Below, piece after piece: positions 62,367-64,000 of a stretch of 64,000 bases of DNA (within the stretch, counting starts at the first letter, position 1; each line of letters opens with the position of its first letter). The notes under the pieces are model-generated. The model was not told where the DNA came from, made no database searches, and saw only the letters and a list, made by a program, of their open reading frames with translations. The position numbers and the translations under genes were made by a program. The DNA lies in contig NZ_JABKDE010000003.1 in assembly GCF_013623835.1 (NCBI RefSeq), positions 496,001 to 560,000 on the forward strand. The letters are read 5' to 3'. The DNA is from Brevibacterium oceani (GTDB lineage: Bacteria; Actinomycetota; Actinomycetes; Actinomycetales; Brevibacteriaceae).

Positions 62367-63091
62367 GCGACCAGGCCGTGAGCCTGACGTCGGAGACACC
62401 CGCGACGACCGAGGCCGTCGGACCCCGGCCGGTCGGTGTGCCGGACTCCGTGGCCGCGTGGGAAGAGCGCTACTCCGGCGCGGAATCCGTGTGGTCGGGC
62501 AATCCGAACGATGCCCTCGTGGCCGCCGTCGGTGAGATGACTCCCGGCCGCGTCCTCGACGTCGGCTGCGGAGAGGGCGCCGATGTCATCTGGCTCGCCG
62601 AGCACGGCTGGGACGCCACCGGCATCGACCTGTCGACGACCGCCGTCGACCGCGCCCGCCGAGCCGCCGATGAGCGCGGGATCGACGCCGCCTTCGCCGT
62701 CGCCGACATCTCCGACTGGGAACCGGAGAACACCGATCGCCGAGGCGGCTTCGACCTCGTCACCGGGTGCTTCCTCCACACCCGCCTGCCCGACACTCGG
62801 GAGGAGCTGCTCGCCCGCGTCGCCGCACATGTGGCACCGGGCGGAGCCCTGCTCCTCGTCTCGCATGCGACCATGCCGGACTGGGCGGCCGAGCACGACG
62901 AGAAGTTCGAGCACGGCATGGAACACCATCACGAACCCGTGAGCCCGAACGGGGACTTCGCCCTGCTCATCGGGGCCAGTCCTGATCGCTGGGAGATCGA
63001 ACTCGCCGAGATCCGCACCCGGCCGGTGACCTCACCCGACGGTGACCCGTCCGAACTCGAGGACGCCGTCCTCCTCGCCCGCCGGATCTGA
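62363..63091 (+). CDS. Class I SAM-dependent methyltransferase
   Basis: A 242-aa protein. VLDVGCGEGADVIWLA is the SAM-binding motif, near residue 65, followed by GIDLSTTAVDRA and the acidic loop. Close to the TehB/thiopurine-like small-molecule methyltransferases. GTG 62363 overlaps the thioredoxin stop. Its last codons lie in an 18-bp tandem repeat. Confidence 0.88.
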   Translation: MSDQAVSLTSETPATTEAVGPRPVGVPDSVAAWEERYSGAESVWSGNPNDALVAAVGEMTPGRVLDVGCGEGADVIWLAEHGWDATGIDLSTTAVDRARRAADERGIDAAFAVADISDWEPENTDRRGGFDLVTGCFLHTRLPDTREELLARVAAHVAPGGALLLVSHATMPDWAAEHDEKFEHGMEHHHEPVSPNGDFALLIGASPDRWEIELAEIRTRPVTSPDGDPSELEDAVLLARRI

Positions 63092-63129
63092 CGCGCTCGC
63101 CGGATCTGACGCGCTCGCCGGATCTGACT
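63080..63129 (+). repeat. 18-bp tandem repeat at the end of the methyltransferase gene
   Basis: CGCCGGATCTGACGCGCT occurs twice in full (63080-63097, 63098-63115) and a third time partly (63116-63129). Each unit carries the same TGA; the gene stops in the first. Confidence 0.9.
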
Positions 63130-63236
63130 GACCTGTCGGAACTGACTGGCTCGCCCGGTCTCACCTCGCAGGATGAAGCCGTCCCACGGCTGCCCTGTTG
63201 ATGCGTATCGGCCTCGCGAACGACTATGGTTGAGCC

Positions 63237-64000
63237 ATGGCTCGGTTCAGCTTCCTTGAATGGCCGGTACTCCGGCAGTTCCGCACGTCCGATCGGACGG
63301 GTCGCGGCGAATCGGTGACGTCCCAGAAGACCCGAGACACCGCTCCTCGAACCGCCACGGCCGACAAGGTCGTCCAGTCCGTCTGCCCGTACTGCGCCGT
63401 GGGCTGCGGCCAGAAGATCTTCGTCAAGGACGACAAGGTCATCCAGATCGAAGGCGATCCCGATTCGCCGATCTCGCGGGGGCGCCTGTGCCCGAAGGGT
63501 GCCGCCAGCGAACAGCTCGTCAACGCCCCCGGCCGCGTCACCGACGTCCTCTACCGCGCACCGCGGGCCAAGGACTGGCAGAAGATCGAACTGAGCACCG
63601 CGATCGACATGATCGCCGATCGCTTCCTCGAAGCCCGCCGTAGGCATTGGGAGGACTTCGACGACAAGGGCCACCCGCTGCGGCGCACGATGGGCATCGC
63701 CAGCCTCGGCGGGGCAACCATCGACAACGAAGAGAACTACCTCGCGAAGAAGCTCTACACCGCCGCGGGCGCCATACAGATCGAGAACCAGGCGCGTATT
63801 TGACACTCCGCCACGGTTCCCAGTCTGGGAACCTCGTTCGGGCGAGGCGGCGCCACACAACCCGTCCAGGATATGGCGAATGCGGACTGCATCATCATCC
63901 AGGGCTCCAATATGGCCGAGTGCCACCCCGTGGGATTCCAGTGGGTGAGCGAAGCCAAGGCCCGAGGTGCCCGCATCATCCACGTCGATCCTCGATTCAC
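63237..64000 (+). CDS. fdhA: Selenocysteine-containing formate dehydrogenase major subunit, 5' part
   Basis: Codons from ATG 63237 encode CPYCAVGCG, the [4Fe-4S]-binding motif, then GRLCPKGAA and IENQARI. The next codon is TGA (63801-63803, codon 189), and the same frame continues with HSATVPSLGTSFGRGG and AECHPVGFQW to the window edge. In FdnG-type enzymes this exact position is selenocysteine, a ligand of the molybdenum or tungsten centre. The enzyme oxidises formate to CO2. No twin-arginine signal is seen at the N-terminus, so a cytoplasmic enzyme is likely. The 3' end is beyond the window. Confidence 0.9.
63801..63833 (+). promoter_or_regulatory. Selenocysteine UGA with SECIS-like hairpin
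   Basis: TGA at 63801-63803 is followed 11 nt later by a hairpin, GGTTCCC (63815-63821) with GGGAACC (63827-63833), loop AGTCT. Bacterial SECIS elements lie directly 3' of the UGA in the coding sequence, with the apical loop some 16-37 nt away; here it is 18 nt. Confidence 0.8.

Noticed and set aside
1..64000. tRNA, rRNA, tmRNA genes, CRISPR arrays, insertion sequences or prophage
   Set aside because: I looked for T-arm-like GTTCGA sequences, regularly spaced repeats and transposase or integrase motifs and found none that held up; a covariance-model search would be more sensitive for RNA genes.

Overview
This is a GC-rich chromosomal segment from an actinobacterium. The gene order yidC-khpB-rsmG-parA-parB, then cwlM-trxA-trxB, a MurJ/pseudokinase pair, a DUF6049 gene, a NUDIX gene and pcnA, is the origin-proximal order known from Mycobacterium and Corynebacterium. 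The second conserved block, ponA, membrane protein, rpsF-ssb-rpsR-rplI and later dnaB, also belongs to the origin side. Protein character suggests a Micrococcales member, possibly Brevibacterium-like; the genus is inference only.

Layout. 1-4286: end of yidC, khpB, rsmG, and parAB with an unusually long disordered insert in ParB. 4287-6598: a gene-free, visibly AT-richer stretch holding six perfect and two near-perfect parS sites (a third near-perfect site is inside parB); it looks like the centromere. 6599-16521 (minus strand): cwlM, trxA, trxB (with a textbook SigR/SigH-type promoter), a membrane pseudokinase, murJ, a DUF6049 secreted/membrane protein and a NUDIX hydrolase. 16653-26052: pcnA, an acyl-CoA synthetase, ponA, a polytopic membrane protein, and rpsF-ssb-rpsR-rplI behind a structured leader. 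26258-29923 (minus): the EfeUOB iron-uptake operon under a DtxR/IdeR-type box. 30180-46061: accessory content, including a DUF1345 protein, argE, a methyltransferase, a DUF445 protein, a VapBC module, a TetR-controlled dehydrogenase/reductase/acyl-CoA ligase cluster, a decayed VOC gene, an ABC transporter with two FtsX-type permeases, an MFS exporter and a TetR regulator. 46290-53192: dnaB, a membrane protein, a CmtR-like metal sensor with a CDF exporter, an MFS transporter, LysR plus a HemD-like protein, and an acetyltransferase. 53247-63091: small enzymes, a cold-shock gene, an LCP protein behind a 32-bp perfect palindrome, a TetR/SDR pair with two operators, a FetB-like permease, a thioredoxin and a methyltransferase. 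63237-64000: the 5' part of a selenocysteine-containing formate dehydrogenase, read through an in-frame UGA followed by a SECIS-like hairpin.

Genes working together. ParA/ParB/parS segregate the origin. CwlM, MurJ, the pseudokinase, PonA and the LCP protein form the cell-wall side of this neighbourhood. TrxB/TrxA are a thiol-stress unit. EfeU/EfeO/EfeB import iron. The CmtR-like repressor and CDF exporter form a self-contained metal-resistance unit. The most notable non-genic elements are the parS field, two copies of a roughly 66-bp palindromic repeat each placed between convergent genes, the 32-bp palindrome before the LCP gene, and the SECIS-like hairpin.
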